Source: an uncultured Clostridia bacterium (lineage in GTDB: Bacteria > Bacillota > Clostridia > TANB77 > CAG-508). Taken from it: 40,904 bases of DNA. Numbering within the stretch: the stretch's first letter is position 1; every line of letters starts with the position of its first letter. Positions 1 through 7,094 of the stretch are shown here, piece after piece. Location of the stretch: contig CALXJX010000010.1 in assembly GCA_944388735.1 (NCBI GenBank), forward strand, positions 1-40,904. Reading direction: 5' to 3'. The translations under genes and the position numbers were made by a program. A model generated the notes under the pieces. The model ran no database searches. It was not told the DNA's origin and saw only the letters and a list, made by a program, of their open reading frames with translations.

Positions 1-71
1 AGTTATAAAGTAGTTAAAATACAGTAAAAAAGAGAAGAAAGTTTTAAATTTCTTCTCTTAAATAAGTTATT

Positions 72-395
72 TTATTCTTTAATAATTCCTAAATTTTTAA
101 AATAAAAATAATTTTCACGTGCTCCTAAAAAGAAAATTTTTCTATCCTCATATTGACTCATTTGCAAATAAAGTGATACTAATTCTTGTAACTTTTTGCA
201 TTCTTCTTCGTTTAATTTCATCACTTTATTATCTTCTAAAAGTAATTGCAAATTAGGAAAGTTATCCATAATTTCGTTAACTTTATTTCTTAGTTTTTTA
301 TACTCAGAATTATTATTTTTAAGTTCAACTCTTGCAGTATCTATTAACTCATTAAATTCCGTTGAATCTATATCATATAATTTAATATCTTCCAT
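72..395 (-). CDS. Small companion protein of TnpV (mobile-element hypothetical)
   Basis: This encodes a 107-residue acidic, mostly helical soluble protein with no signal peptide or membrane segment. I chose the ATG at 395 because GAGGT lies seven bases in front of it; the longer open frame beginning at 419 has no ribosome site. It follows the tnpV-like gene by 16 bases and closes the rep-tnpV operon. Proteins of similar size and composition are often found beside TnpV in clostridial mobile elements, from general knowledge of such elements. The function is unknown. I see no catalytic motif. Confidence 0.7.
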   Translation of the reverse strand: MEDIKLYDIDSTEFNELIDTARVELKNNNSEYKKLRNKVNEIMDNFPNLQLLLEDNKVMKLNEEECKKLQELVSLYLQMSQYEDRKIFFLGARENYFYFKNLGIIKE

Positions 396-411
396 TATAA
401 TTACCTCTTTT

Positions 412-804
412 CTATACATAAATTAATTCCTTTAAAACAATTTCTTCAGCTTGATTTTTAAAATTATTCATCATTCCAACCCAATAAAGTTGGTCAGTGT
501 TTTTCATTTCTTCTGTTAAATTACTTTTCTCCTTTAGTGATTGTATAATTTCTTCTACTCTTTTAGATGCAGTTTCTTGTACTTCTTCTAGATGATCTAT
601 TAATTTGTTATCCATAAAAAGAATTGTATATTCTGCTTTTTTATGTTTTTTTAAATATTCTAATCTTAAATGCCCATATTTATTTAATTGTATTTTCTTT
701 TGATCTGCTAATACTAGATTTGGTAAATAATAATCGCCATTTCTTATATATTCTATTCCTGTTTTTTCATCAATAAATTTATCCTTTAATTCTATATTTT
801 TCAT
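412..804 (-). CDS. tnpV: TnpV-like transposon-encoded protein
   Basis: This 130-residue protein matches the TnpV family by pattern: a start with GDYYLPNL, then KYGHLRLEYLKKHKKAEY, a middle helix with ETASKRVEEII, and an end reading YWVGMMNNFKNQAEEIVLKEL. TnpV is found in clostridial mobilisable transposons and integrative elements; its biochemical role is not established. The ATG at 804 follows AAGGAG with suitable spacing. The gene lies 18 bases downstream of the replication initiator and just upstream of a small companion gene, forming a three-gene operon. Its presence is the best single sign that the left edge of the window is part of a mobile element. Confidence 0.8.
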   Translation of the reverse strand: MKNIELKDKFIDEKTGIEYIRNGDYYLPNLVLADQKKIQLNKYGHLRLEYLKKHKKAEYTILFMDNKLIDHLEEVQETASKRVEEIIQSLKEKSNLTEEMKNTDQLYWVGMMNNFKNQAEEIVLKELIYV

Positions 805-822
805 ATTATTAAATCTCCTTTT

Positions 823-1377
823 CTATATATTGCAATATAATTTATTTAATTCTTCTTGTGTATAAACTCTTTGTTCATAATTTGAATATAAATTTTTTCT
901 TTGAGTCATATTACTATAATTAGTCTTATTATATTTATTATTATTACATCGTAAATTCTCCGATTCTTGAACCGTAAAATTTCCGTTTCTTGAATCGTAA
1001 TTTTTACGACTCATAATTTTTTCGGTGGATATATGATTTATTTTTCCAACATAGATAATATTATTTTTTCTAAAACCCTGTCTTTTTTCATATATCAATT
1101 TAACAGATGTCAATTGCTTAAATGCTTTGGTAACAGTCTTGTCTGACAAGTTTAATTTTTCTTGTGCTTCTTTTCTTGAAAATACTAAAAATATATTTCC
1201 ATCTTCATCAATCCATTGATTTTTCATTGAAACAGATAATCTATCAAGTAAAAGTGCATAAAGTAATTTACTATCTGAAGATAAATTTTTGTAATAAGGA
1301 TTTATAAATAATTCTTTTGGAATCTGATAGAAAATATTTTCAAGACATTCATTTGCTTTATAAGGTATAAAATCCAT
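823..1377 (-). CDS. repA: RepA_N-type replication initiator protein
   Basis: This 184-residue protein has the RepA_N domain of Gram-positive plasmid and ICE initiators: residues 1-60 contain FYQIPKELF, NPYYKNLSSDSKLLYALLLDRLSVS and the acidic stretch WIDEDG, followed by a winged-helix part (FSRKEAQEKLNLSDKTVTKAFKQL). The start at 1377 is supported by AAAGGAG nine bases upstream. The open frame extends to 1509, but that extension simply reads through repeats of TTGCGGAACA (giving MFRK repeats), so I reject it. The C-terminal third is short and Asn-rich and is encoded by three tandem 23-bp repeats, as expected where iterons lie within the rep gene. The element probably continues left of the window. 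Confidence 0.82.
   Translation of the reverse strand: MDFIPYKANECLENIFYQIPKELFINPYYKNLSSDSKLLYALLLDRLSVSMKNQWIDEDGNIFLVFSRKEAQEKLNLSDKTVTKAFKQLTSVKLIYEKRQGFRKNNIIYVGKINHISTEKIMSRKNYDSRNGNFTVQESENLRCNNNKYNKTNYSNMTQRKNLYSNYEQRVYTQEELNKLYCNI
940..1008. repeat. Three tandem 23-bp iteron-like repeats inside repA
   Basis: Units at 940-962, 963-985 and 986-1008 align without gaps; units 1 and 2 agree at 17 of 23 positions and units 2 and 3 at 18 of 23. Core TTCTTGAAYCGTAA is nearly identical in units 2 and 3. Iterons inside the coding sequence of the initiator are a known feature of RepA_N replicons, so this is a candidate origin (inference). Confidence 0.65.
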
Positions 1378-1444
1378 AGCAATAGTTCTCCTTTCAGTTT
1401 TTTTGAATTTTGCTGAAAGTGTTGAAATATCAATTGAATTTGCT

Positions 1445-1508
1445 TTGCGGAACATTGCGGAACATTTTTTTATAGCTAAAATTGTTTTGCGGAACATTTT
1501 GCGGAACA
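1445..1508. repeat. Four direct repeats of TTGCGGAACA in front of repA
   Basis: Exact 10-bp copies lie at 1445-1454, 1455-1464, 1487-1496 and 1499-1508, arranged as two pairs. The distance between pair starts is 42 bp, about four helical turns. They sit 68-131 bases upstream of the repA start and could be operator or origin binding sites. The arrangement is visible in the sequence; the role is inferred. Confidence 0.7.
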
Positions 1509-1558
1509 AAATTATCGGATTTTTAAGAATTTTTTGAAATTTTTTAGAATTAAAGTAA

Positions 1559-1602
1559 AAAGATACTATTCTCTAAAATCCTAGAAAATAGTATCTTTTA
1601 AT
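1559..1602. terminator. Hairpin upstream of the repA operon
   Basis: AAAGATACTATT pairs with AATAGTATCTTT across a short loop, with T-rich sequence on both sides, so it could terminate in either direction. It separates the mobile-element genes from the tRNA-Pro unit. Confidence 0.55.
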
Positions 1603-1609
1603 ATTAAAA

Positions 1610-1648
1610 GCTGTTTTCAAGTTCTCTTAAATTTTCTTGAAAACAGCT
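1610..1648 (-). terminator. Rho-independent terminator of tRNA-Pro
   Basis: AGCTGTTTTCAAG and CTTGAAAACAGCT form a perfect 13-bp stem that starts a few bases after the 3' end of tRNA-Pro. On the minus strand it is followed by TTTTAATATT. Confidence 0.75.
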
Positions 1649-1655
1649 ACATTTC

Positions 1656-1731
1656 TGGTCGAGGTGACAGGGATCGAACCTGCGACCTCATGGTCCCAAA
1701 CCACGCGCGCTACCAACTGCGCTACACCTCG
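1656..1731 (-). tRNA. tRNA-Pro (UGG)
   Basis: The minus strand folds into a full cloverleaf: acceptor CGAGGTG/CACCTCG, anticodon loop TTTGGGA with anticodon TGG, T-loop TTCGATC, discriminator A and an encoded CCA. An open frame of 66 codons on the plus strand across this gene is a shadow. Confidence 0.97.
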
Positions 1732-1750
1732 ATTTTTATCGTACTTATAT

Positions 1751-1779
1751 ATAATATCATGTTTTTTTAAAATTTGCAA
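1751..1779 (-). promoter_or_regulatory. Sigma-A promoter of tRNA-Pro
   Basis: On the minus strand TTGCAA (1774-1779), a 17-base spacer and TATTAT (1751-1756) precede the tRNA. The position and spacing suit a vegetative promoter. Confidence 0.65.
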
Positions 1780-1919
1780 CAGTTTTTCAAAAAAAAACAT
1801 ACATTTTATAACAACAAATCCAGAGGTAAAAAAGTAAACAAATAATCAATCTACCCTTCACCTCTGAACAGTCACACACCTTTATATCAAACCATATATA
1901 AGGAGGATATATTTTTTCA

Positions 1920-2873
1920 TTATATAGCTCTTTTATATTTTATATATGATATTATAGCAGCCATTAATAAAATAAAACAGCTTATGCTTATGAAACCAGT
2001 CAATCCAGCTTTAGGTAAATTTTTATTAGAAATAGTATTTTCCTCATTTAAAGAGCTTCCTTGTCCATCCATAGTATTGCCTGAAAAAATATAATTATTT
2101 CCATTATTTGTAACATTATCGTCATTATCATCAGATGTATTATTATCTATTGTATTGTTGTCATCATTAGTTGTATTATTATTATCTGTTGCATTATCAT
2201 TTGTGGTATTATTATCCGTTACATTATCATTTCCAGTAGAATTATTGTTTGTATCTTCATCTGTTGTATTATCGTCGGTGGTATCATCACTGGTTGTATT
2301 ATCGTCAGTAGTATCATCACTGGTTGTATTGTCATTGGTTGTATTATCATTACCTGAGTGATTTTCATCTTCAACTTTAATTGAAAGGCCTAAATTATCA
2401 ATATTCAATGTGTTTTCTTGACCTTCTGAAACTTCAATAACAAATTCATTTGAAGTAAAAGTTATCGCTTTATTTCCTGCAGTAGTATCATTTTTTGCTA
2501 TTAACTTTACCTTTCCTATTTCTTGATTTTCGCTATTTGGTAAATAATCTGATCTATAGAAAGTAATTGAATTATCTATTCTGGCAAAATTTGACCACCC
2601 TTGTGCACTAACAATTTCATTTTGATTTGCAAATGAAAAATCGTTTTCATCAAATTCTATTATTGTGCTGAACATTACTATCCCATTACCAGCATTAATA
2701 TCAGAAGCTTTTATTGTAAGTGTTATTTCTTCACCTTTTTTTATTGTTTTCTTGTTTGATTCTACTATTAAAGTACAGCCATAAGATTCTACTGCATAAG
2801 ATTTTATTATATTACAATTAATTATAATTAATATAAAAATAGTAAAAATAGTCAATAATACTTTTTTTATCAT
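1920..2873 (-). CDS. Sortase-anchored surface protein with a cohesin-like domain
   Basis: This 317-residue protein starts with a signal peptide (MIKKVLLTIFTIFILIII, cleavage near SYA). Residues about 28-165 resemble a type I cohesin: GEEITLTIKASDI, an IIEFDENDF strand, then IGKVKLIAKNDTTAGNKAITF. Next comes a linker of about 90 residues rich in Asn, Thr and Asp, then LPKAG, a hydrophobic helix and the tail KYKRAI, which is a sortase sorting signal with Ala in place of Thr. The ATG at 2873 has AAGGAG in front; the longer frame to 2933 lacks one. The neighbouring gene encodes a dockerin protein, so this protein probably displays dockerin partners on the wall. The cohesin call is moderate because the domain is divergent; the anchoring call is firm. 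Confidence 0.78.
   Translation of the reverse strand: MIKKVLLTIFTIFILIIINCNIIKSYAVESYGCTLIVESNKKTIKKGEEITLTIKASDINAGNGIVMFSTIIEFDENDFSFANQNEIVSAQGWSNFARIDNSITFYRSDYLPNSENQEIGKVKLIAKNDTTAGNKAITFTSNEFVIEVSEGQENTLNIDNLGLSIKVEDENHSGNDNTTNDNTTSDDTTDDNTTSDDTTDDNTTDEDTNNNSTGNDNVTDNNTTNDNATDNNNTTNDDNNTIDNNTSDDNDDNVTNNGNNYIFSGNTMDGQGSSLNEENTISNKNLPKAGLTGFISISCFILLMAAIISYIKYKRAI
2264..2353. repeat. 30-bp tandem repeats in the anchor linker
   Basis: Two near-identical 30-bp units (2264-2293 and 2294-2323) and a degenerate third encode a ten-residue Asp/Thr/Asn repeat. Such repeats change number easily and would alter the linker length. Confidence 0.7.
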
Positions 2874-3015
2874 TATTTTCTCTCCTTCGTATAATTCTCT
2901 ATTTATAATACCAATATTTAAGAAAAATATCAAGTATAAAAATTTGTAAACTTCGGTAATTTTAACAATTCAGTGATAACTTGTTAGTTATGTCAAAAAT
3001 CATATTTCTAACCAA

Positions 3016-5118
3016 TTATTTTGTAATTTTCATATACTTTAATATTTGGTCAAACATTACCTGAGTCGTATATGCATTAGGATGTTGATCTGATGATATT
3101 CCAGCATTTTTGTCATTTTCGTATAAATTTTTTGTAAATGTATAATATGTTTTATAGCTTAAATTTGATATGTTTGAAGCACTTATTACTGCTTGTATAT
3201 TAAGATTAAATTTTCTAATTAGATCATTATATTTAGACCAATTGGCTTCTTCTGGATATGCACTTTTAGGAATACAATAAAAAGTTACATCTGGATAATC
3301 TTTTGCTAACTTAACAATTACTTCTGTATATACATTAGATAAATACAAAGCTTGTTCTTCATTTTCTGCTTTTCTAATATCATTTCCTTCTATATCAAAC
3401 GCAATTGATAAATGCTCTGTTTTTTTATCTACGCCATTTATTATTTTTCTTATATCTTGCATCGCATATCTTGATTTTCCTGTTGTTTCCTTATCTGGGT
3501 ATTTAGTTGAAAATAATAATTTTCCATAATCATTTTCAGATGTATTCATTAGGCTTCTTCTCGTTTCTGAATCTAAATACCACAGTAATCCAGTTCCTCC
3601 ATACGCTTCAAAAAATAAATTGTCGTCTTTTTTTAATCTTCCATAATCAATGTTTTGAACTTTACCTGTATCGGCATCTTTTCGCTCATTTGCCATAAGA
3701 GATGTGCAAGATGCCCCTGTAAGTAATACCTTTTCTTTTTTTACTCCAACTGTGTATGATGCTTTCTTTCCACTTGATGATATTGCTCTTACAGTTGTAA
3801 CTCCTTCTCCTGTTCTCTTTACTACTGTTCCTGATTCTGTTGTAGATTCTAGTCTTACAACGTTTGTATTATCTACACTCCATGATATAGAATCTTTTGT
3901 ACTACCTGATTGAAATAATAGTAATGTCAAGCTATCATTTATAACATCTAAATATTCTGTACTACTTGATTCTATTGTTAGCCCTTTTATTACTGTAACT
4001 GTACATACATCTAATATTCTTGAATTTTCTGCAGATTTAGCAATAATATCTGTCATTCCTTCTGCAATTCCTGTAACTACTCCGTTTGATACAGTTGCTA
4101 CATTTGGATTTTTACTTTCCCATATTATTTGCTTGTTGTCAGCATTTGCTGGATTAATAGTTGCCGTTAAAGTTATCGTTTTATTATCTCTTGTTAAATC
4201 TATCTCTTGGTTATGTGAATTTAAAGTTATGGATGTTACTTTTATCGGCGTTCTAGTTACATTTACTTGGCATGTTTTTGTTATATTACTTCCGTCTAAT
4301 GTTTTTGCTGTTATTGTTGCATTACCTACACCAATAGCTGTTACATTTCCATTTTCGTCTACTGTTGCTACTCCTATATTATTACTTGTCCAAGATAAAT
4401 TTTTGTTATTGGCATTTGCTGGTTCTATAGTTGCTGTTATTTTTGTTGTTTTTGTTCCATTTAAATCTAAATTTATATTTGTTTTGTCTAATTTGATATT
4501 TTGTACATATACATAGCTATTTATAACTTTTACTTTTGTTCTTAATTCTAATCCATTTGATGCTTGAATTAATATTTCTGTGTTTCCTACGTTACGAGGT
4601 GTTATTATTCCTTCACTACTTATATTTGCAATATTATTATCTAAAGAGGTGTATTTTATACTTCCTATATTTTCCCCTGTTACAATTAATTTCTCTGTTT
4701 GTCCTGATTTTAAGTCTAGTTCCACGTTATCTTGTTGCACATTTAATGAATTCTTTTTTATACTTTTTTTCCATTCGGGGTTTTTACTGTCTATTTCATT
4801 GCTTTTGCTTGCTGCTACATATCTTAGCATCATTAAAATATCTATATTATTTATATTTTCATCGTTATTTATGTCAGCTATTTTTTTATTTTTTTCGTTA
4901 AAGCACCATTCTTTTTTGGAATTGGTCTTTTCCCCATAAATATGTCTTAAAGTTAAAAGTATATCTATATTATTAACTTTACTATCTGCATTAACGTCTC
5001 CTTTTATGTATTCTGTATATGCTCCATACGAACTATTACATAATATAATAGAAAATATAATAATTGATAAAAACAATAATATTGCTTTTGTTAATTGCTT
5101 TTTCTTTATATTTTGCAT
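3016..5118 (-). CDS. Secreted dockerin protein with Ig-like repeats and a divergent SGNH-like domain
   Basis: This 700-residue protein has a signal peptide (residues 1-33), then a type I dockerin (about 38-105) with two calcium-loop repeats, DVNADSKVNNID and DINNDENINNID, each followed by ILLTLRHI or ILMMLRYV. Residues about 120-460 hold bacterial Ig-like group 2 repeats with the usual pattern LDLN, ATIEPANANNKNLSW and VATVDENGNVTAIGVG. The C-terminal 230 residues have LLTGASC near 468, EGNDI near 576 and SSDQHPN near 678, which sit where SGNH hydrolases carry GDS, GxND and DxxH. The Ser and His are kept, but Asp replaces nothing in block I and the block V Asp is shifted by one. Activity is therefore uncertain. 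It lacks a wall anchor and would be held by the cohesin protein downstream. Confidence 0.8.
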   Translation of the reverse strand: MQNIKKKQLTKAILLFLSIIIFSIILCNSSYGAYTEYIKGDVNADSKVNNIDILLTLRHIYGEKTNSKKEWCFNEKNKKIADINNDENINNIDILMMLRYVAASKSNEIDSKNPEWKKSIKKNSLNVQQDNVELDLKSGQTEKLIVTGENIGSIKYTSLDNNIANISSEGIITPRNVGNTEILIQASNGLELRTKVKVINSYVYVQNIKLDKTNINLDLNGTKTTKITATIEPANANNKNLSWTSNNIGVATVDENGNVTAIGVGNATITAKTLDGSNITKTCQVNVTRTPIKVTSITLNSHNQEIDLTRDNKTITLTATINPANADNKQIIWESKNPNVATVSNGVVTGIAEGMTDIIAKSAENSRILDVCTVTVIKGLTIESSSTEYLDVINDSLTLLLFQSGSTKDSISWSVDNTNVVRLESTTESGTVVKRTGEGVTTVRAISSSGKKASYTVGVKKEKVLLTGASCTSLMANERKDADTGKVQNIDYGRLKKDDNLFFEAYGGTGLLWYLDSETRRSLMNTSENDYGKLLFSTKYPDKETTGKSRYAMQDIRKIINGVDKKTEHLSIAFDIEGNDIRKAENEEQALYLSNVYTEVIVKLAKDYPDVTFYCIPKSAYPEEANWSKYNDLIRKFNLNIQAVISASNISNLSYKTYYTFTKNLYENDKNAGISSDQHPNAYTTQVMFDQILKYMKITK

Positions 5119-5234
5119 AGATACTCCCCCTTATTTTATATTATACATTTTATTAGCTTACAATTCAACTTTTTTAACATAATTTGTACCATTAAAGCAA
5201 CAGTTTGGAGGTAAAAGACGAAATATTTTTTTTC

Positions 5235-5360
5235 GAACAAATAGGAAAGTCTTAATAATTGCACTAACTTTATCTTTCCTCGTTGACTTTCCGTAAATTT
5301 ATGCTACGCCAATTTTACGCGAGTAAAATTCTGTGCATTCGTTAGAGAGCAGCAATTTTT
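5235..5360 (+). repeat. Structured dispersed repeat, copy A
   Basis: This copy aligns without gaps over its first 100 bases with a second copy at 15094-15222. It contains GGAAAGTC (5244-5251) pairing with GACTTTCC (5285-5292), and AATTTTAC/GTAAAATT closed by the tetraloop GCGA (5311-5330). The matching stem in copy B reads GGAAAGCC/GGCTTTCC, a compensatory change. No protein-coding frame is convincing. Confidence 0.7.
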
Positions 5361-5414
5361 ATACAATTTTAATATAATGTTGTTTTATTAATTCTAAAAA
5401 TAGCTAAAAAGGTA

Positions 5415-5443
5415 TTGTAAATTTCGAAAAAAAACGCTATAAT
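5415..5443 (+). promoter_or_regulatory. Sigma-A promoter of tRNA-Arg
   Basis: TTGTAA (5415-5420), a 17-base spacer and TATAAT (5438-5443) lie ten bases in front of the tRNA. Confidence 0.75.
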
Positions 5444-5452
5444 ATGTATTAT

Positions 5453-5529
<77 letters not shown>

Positions 5530-5533
5530 AATA

Positions 5534-5572
5534 AAAAGTGGTACTCTAATACTAAGTACCACTTTTTTATTA
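5534..5572 (+). terminator. Rho-independent terminator of tRNA-Arg
   Basis: AAAAGTGGTACT and AGTACCACTTTT form a 12-bp stem followed by T residues, directly after the tRNA. It may also serve the converging hsp20 gene. Confidence 0.85.
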
Positions 5573-5581
5573 TATATTTGT

Positions 5582-6007
5582 TTATTCATCATCAATCTCA
5601 ATATATCTCTTTTCATCTGGTAATGCCTTTTTATTATCTTTTTTAGGAACCTCTAGTGTCAATGTTCCATTCTTAAACTTAGCTTTAATATCTTCTTCTA
5701 GGATATCTTCACCAATGTAAAAGCTTCTTGAACATTCTCCTTCATATCTTTCCTTGCATACATACTTTCCTTCATCCTTCTCCTCTTTGTTTTGATTTGT
5801 TGATGCATGAATTATTAAGTATCCATTTTCAATTTGAATTTTAATATCTTCTTTATTGTACCCTGGTAAGTCTATATCAATCAAATACTTATCTTTTTTC
5901 TCCTTAACATCAGTTTTCATCAAATTGTTATCCCTAAAATCTGTAAAAAATGGATCTTTAAGCATATCATCAAAGAAATCAAAATCATGTCTTCTTGGTA
6001 ACATCAT
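5582..6007 (-). CDS. hsp20: Hsp20/alpha-crystallin small heat shock protein
   Basis: This 141-residue ATP-independent holdase has the typical layout: N-terminus MMLPRRHDFDFFDDMLKDPFF, an alpha-crystallin domain from about residue 35 with DVKEKKDKYLIDIDLPGYNKEDIKI, the strand GYLIIHAST, the motif CSRSFYIGEDI, and the closing FKNGTLTLEVPK. It binds unfolding proteins in the cytoplasm. I chose the ATG at 6007, nine bases after GGAG; the TTG at 6016 would touch the ribosome site. A sigma-A promoter overlapped by a CIRCE-like operator lies about 85 bases upstream, which points to HrcA control. Confidence 0.95.
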   Translation of the reverse strand: MMLPRRHDFDFFDDMLKDPFFTDFRDNNLMKTDVKEKKDKYLIDIDLPGYNKEDIKIQIENGYLIIHASTNQNKEEKDEGKYVCKERYEGECSRSFYIGEDILEEDIKAKFKNGTLTLEVPKKDNKKALPDEKRYIEIDDE

Positions 6008-6092
6008 AATAATCAACTCCTTTTCAATATTTATGTGTTGACATTATCTTATGTTAGCACATATAAAAAGTATTTTTTCTTTTTACAAATAC

Positions 6093-6134
6093 ATTATATA
6101 TCTGTTTTTAGCAAAGTCAATAGTAGAGTGCTAA
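6093..6134 (-). promoter_or_regulatory. hsp20 promoter with an overlapping CIRCE-like operator
   Basis: On the minus strand TTGACT (6115-6120), a 16-base spacer and TATAAT (6093-6098) form a strong promoter. Overlapping its -35 element is TTAGCACTC-N9-CTTTGCTAA (6108-6134). The left half matches the HrcA operator CIRCE (TTAGCACTC-N9-GAGTGCTAA) exactly and the right half matches at six of nine positions, with the correct nine-base spacing. Confidence 0.7.
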
Positions 6135-6197
6135 AATTCACACAACTTTCACATTTCTTGCACAAAGTATTCGAAATTTTTCATTTTTTATATTTAT

Positions 6198-6230
6198 TGA
6201 GACAAAATTAGACATTATTCGACTCTAATA
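6198..6230 (+). promoter_or_regulatory. Shared bipartite promoter, copy P1
   Basis: TGAGACAAAA (6198-6207), 13 bases, then GACTCTAATA (6221-6230). Both ten-base boxes and the spacing are identical in front of three other genes in this region. The boxes are 16 bases apart if TGAGACA is taken as the -35 core, which suits an ECF sigma factor. Confidence 0.75.
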
Positions 6231-6252
6231 GTTGTGAGGAGGAAGAGCTATT

Positions 6253-6972
6253 ATGTATAATTTATTAATTGTTGAGGATAATTCAGATTATTTAAGAAAT
6301 TTTATTAATATTATTTCTGACGAAATTCCTAATATTAAAATTGACCATGTTACTTGTAATGTAAAAGAGACTTTTAAAGTTTTAGATAAGCAATCTATTG
6401 ATATTATTTTATTAGATTCAACATCTCCTAACTATTCTGGTGTTGATATTTTGGCATATATTGATAAACATGGTTTATATAAATATAGGAATTCTGTTGT
6501 CGCTATTTCGAGTAAATTAAATACTTTAAATGTTTTAACATATCATTCTTATCTCTTTTCATATCATTTTAAGGATGTTGATTATGATAGCATTATCGAA
6601 AGTTTAAAGCTTTGTGTTGATGAAAAAAACAATGCTTTAATTCTCGAAGATGTTAGGAAAAAAATTCATGATGAATTAGAATATTTAAATTATAATTATT
6701 CTTATAAAGGCACTACATATTTAGAAGAAACTATTTTAGAGCTTTACAAGGTGAAATATGATTTTGATAGTAACTTATCTCAAAGTATTTACCCTATTCT
6801 AGCTCACAGACATAAAAAAAGTATAAGTACAATTTATGGAAATATTAAACAATCAACTAGATCAATGATAGCAGATTGTGAGACTTCAAAAATAATGGAT
6901 TATTTTCACTATAATAAGTTCACAAAACCTAGAATCAAGGAAATTATTTTTACAGTTTTAAATAAACTTTAA
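6253..6972 (+). CDS. Spo0A-like response regulator, paralogue 1
   Basis: This 239-residue regulator has a receiver domain (residues 1-125) with acidic pair E8 D9, phosphoacceptor D55 (IILLD), Ser in VAISS and a Lys in HFKD. Its C-terminus (about 130-239) matches the Spo0A DNA-binding domain pattern: KGTTYLEETILELY, SIYPILAHRHKKS, a recognition-type helix STIYGNIKQSTRSMI, and the closing FTKPRIKEIIFTVLNKL. It would bind DNA when phosphorylated. GAGGAGG lies ten bases before the ATG, and the shared ECF-type promoter sits directly in front. A close paralogue lies at 7879-8598 (roughly three-fifths identical by eye). It is not the true Spo0A: the recognition helix differs, so its DNA target is unknown. 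Confidence 0.82.
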   Translation: MYNLLIVEDNSDYLRNFINIISDEIPNIKIDHVTCNVKETFKVLDKQSIDIILLDSTSPNYSGVDILAYIDKHGLYKYRNSVVAISSKLNTLNVLTYHSYLFSYHFKDVDYDSIIESLKLCVDEKNNALILEDVRKKIHDELEYLNYNYSYKGTTYLEETILELYKVKYDFDSNLSQSIYPILAHRHKKSISTIYGNIKQSTRSMIADCETSKIMDYFHYNKFTKPRIKEIIFTVLNKL

Positions 6973-6978
6973 AATTAC

Positions 6979-7018
6979 CCCTTTAAGACTTTTAAGGTTT
7001 TTAAAAGTTTTTTAGGGC
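6979..7018 (+). terminator. Imperfect hairpin after paralogue 1
   Basis: CCC and ACTTTTAA pair with TTAAAAGT and GGG, leaving small internal loops, just after the stop codon. It is followed by T-rich DNA. Confidence 0.5.
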
Positions 7019-7019
7019 T

Positions 7020-7084
7020 TTATTATTTTGTATTTTTATTTTATCTTTTTATTTTGCATTTTTATTTTGTATTTTTATTTTGTC
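7020..7084. repeat. 13-bp tandem repeats between convergent genes
   Basis: Units of TTTTTATTTTRYM occur at 7033-7045, 7046-7058, 7059-7071 and 7072-7084, with a degenerate copy in front and another near 7100 inside the 3' end of the sigma gene. The Lys-rich tail of that sigma factor is encoded partly by this repeat. Confidence 0.65.
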
Positions 7085-7094
7085 TTTCTTTAGC

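Noticed and set aside
1378-1509. N-terminal extension of repA
   Set aside because: It reads through direct repeats giving MFRK repeats, and the start at 1377 has its own ribosome site.
1637-1837. Open frame of 66 codons across tRNA-Pro
   Set aside because: It is antisense to a clear tRNA, has no ribosome site, and is a known kind of false gene call over tRNA-Pro.
1820-1867. Terminator or small gene between tRNA-Pro and the cohesin gene
   Set aside because: CAGAGGT and ACCTCTG pair over only seven bases with a loop of over 30, and the short frames nearby have no start with a ribosome site.
2155-4939. Several open frames on the plus strand
   Set aside because: They lie antisense to the cohesin and dockerin genes, have hydrophobic low-complexity products, and lack ribosome sites.
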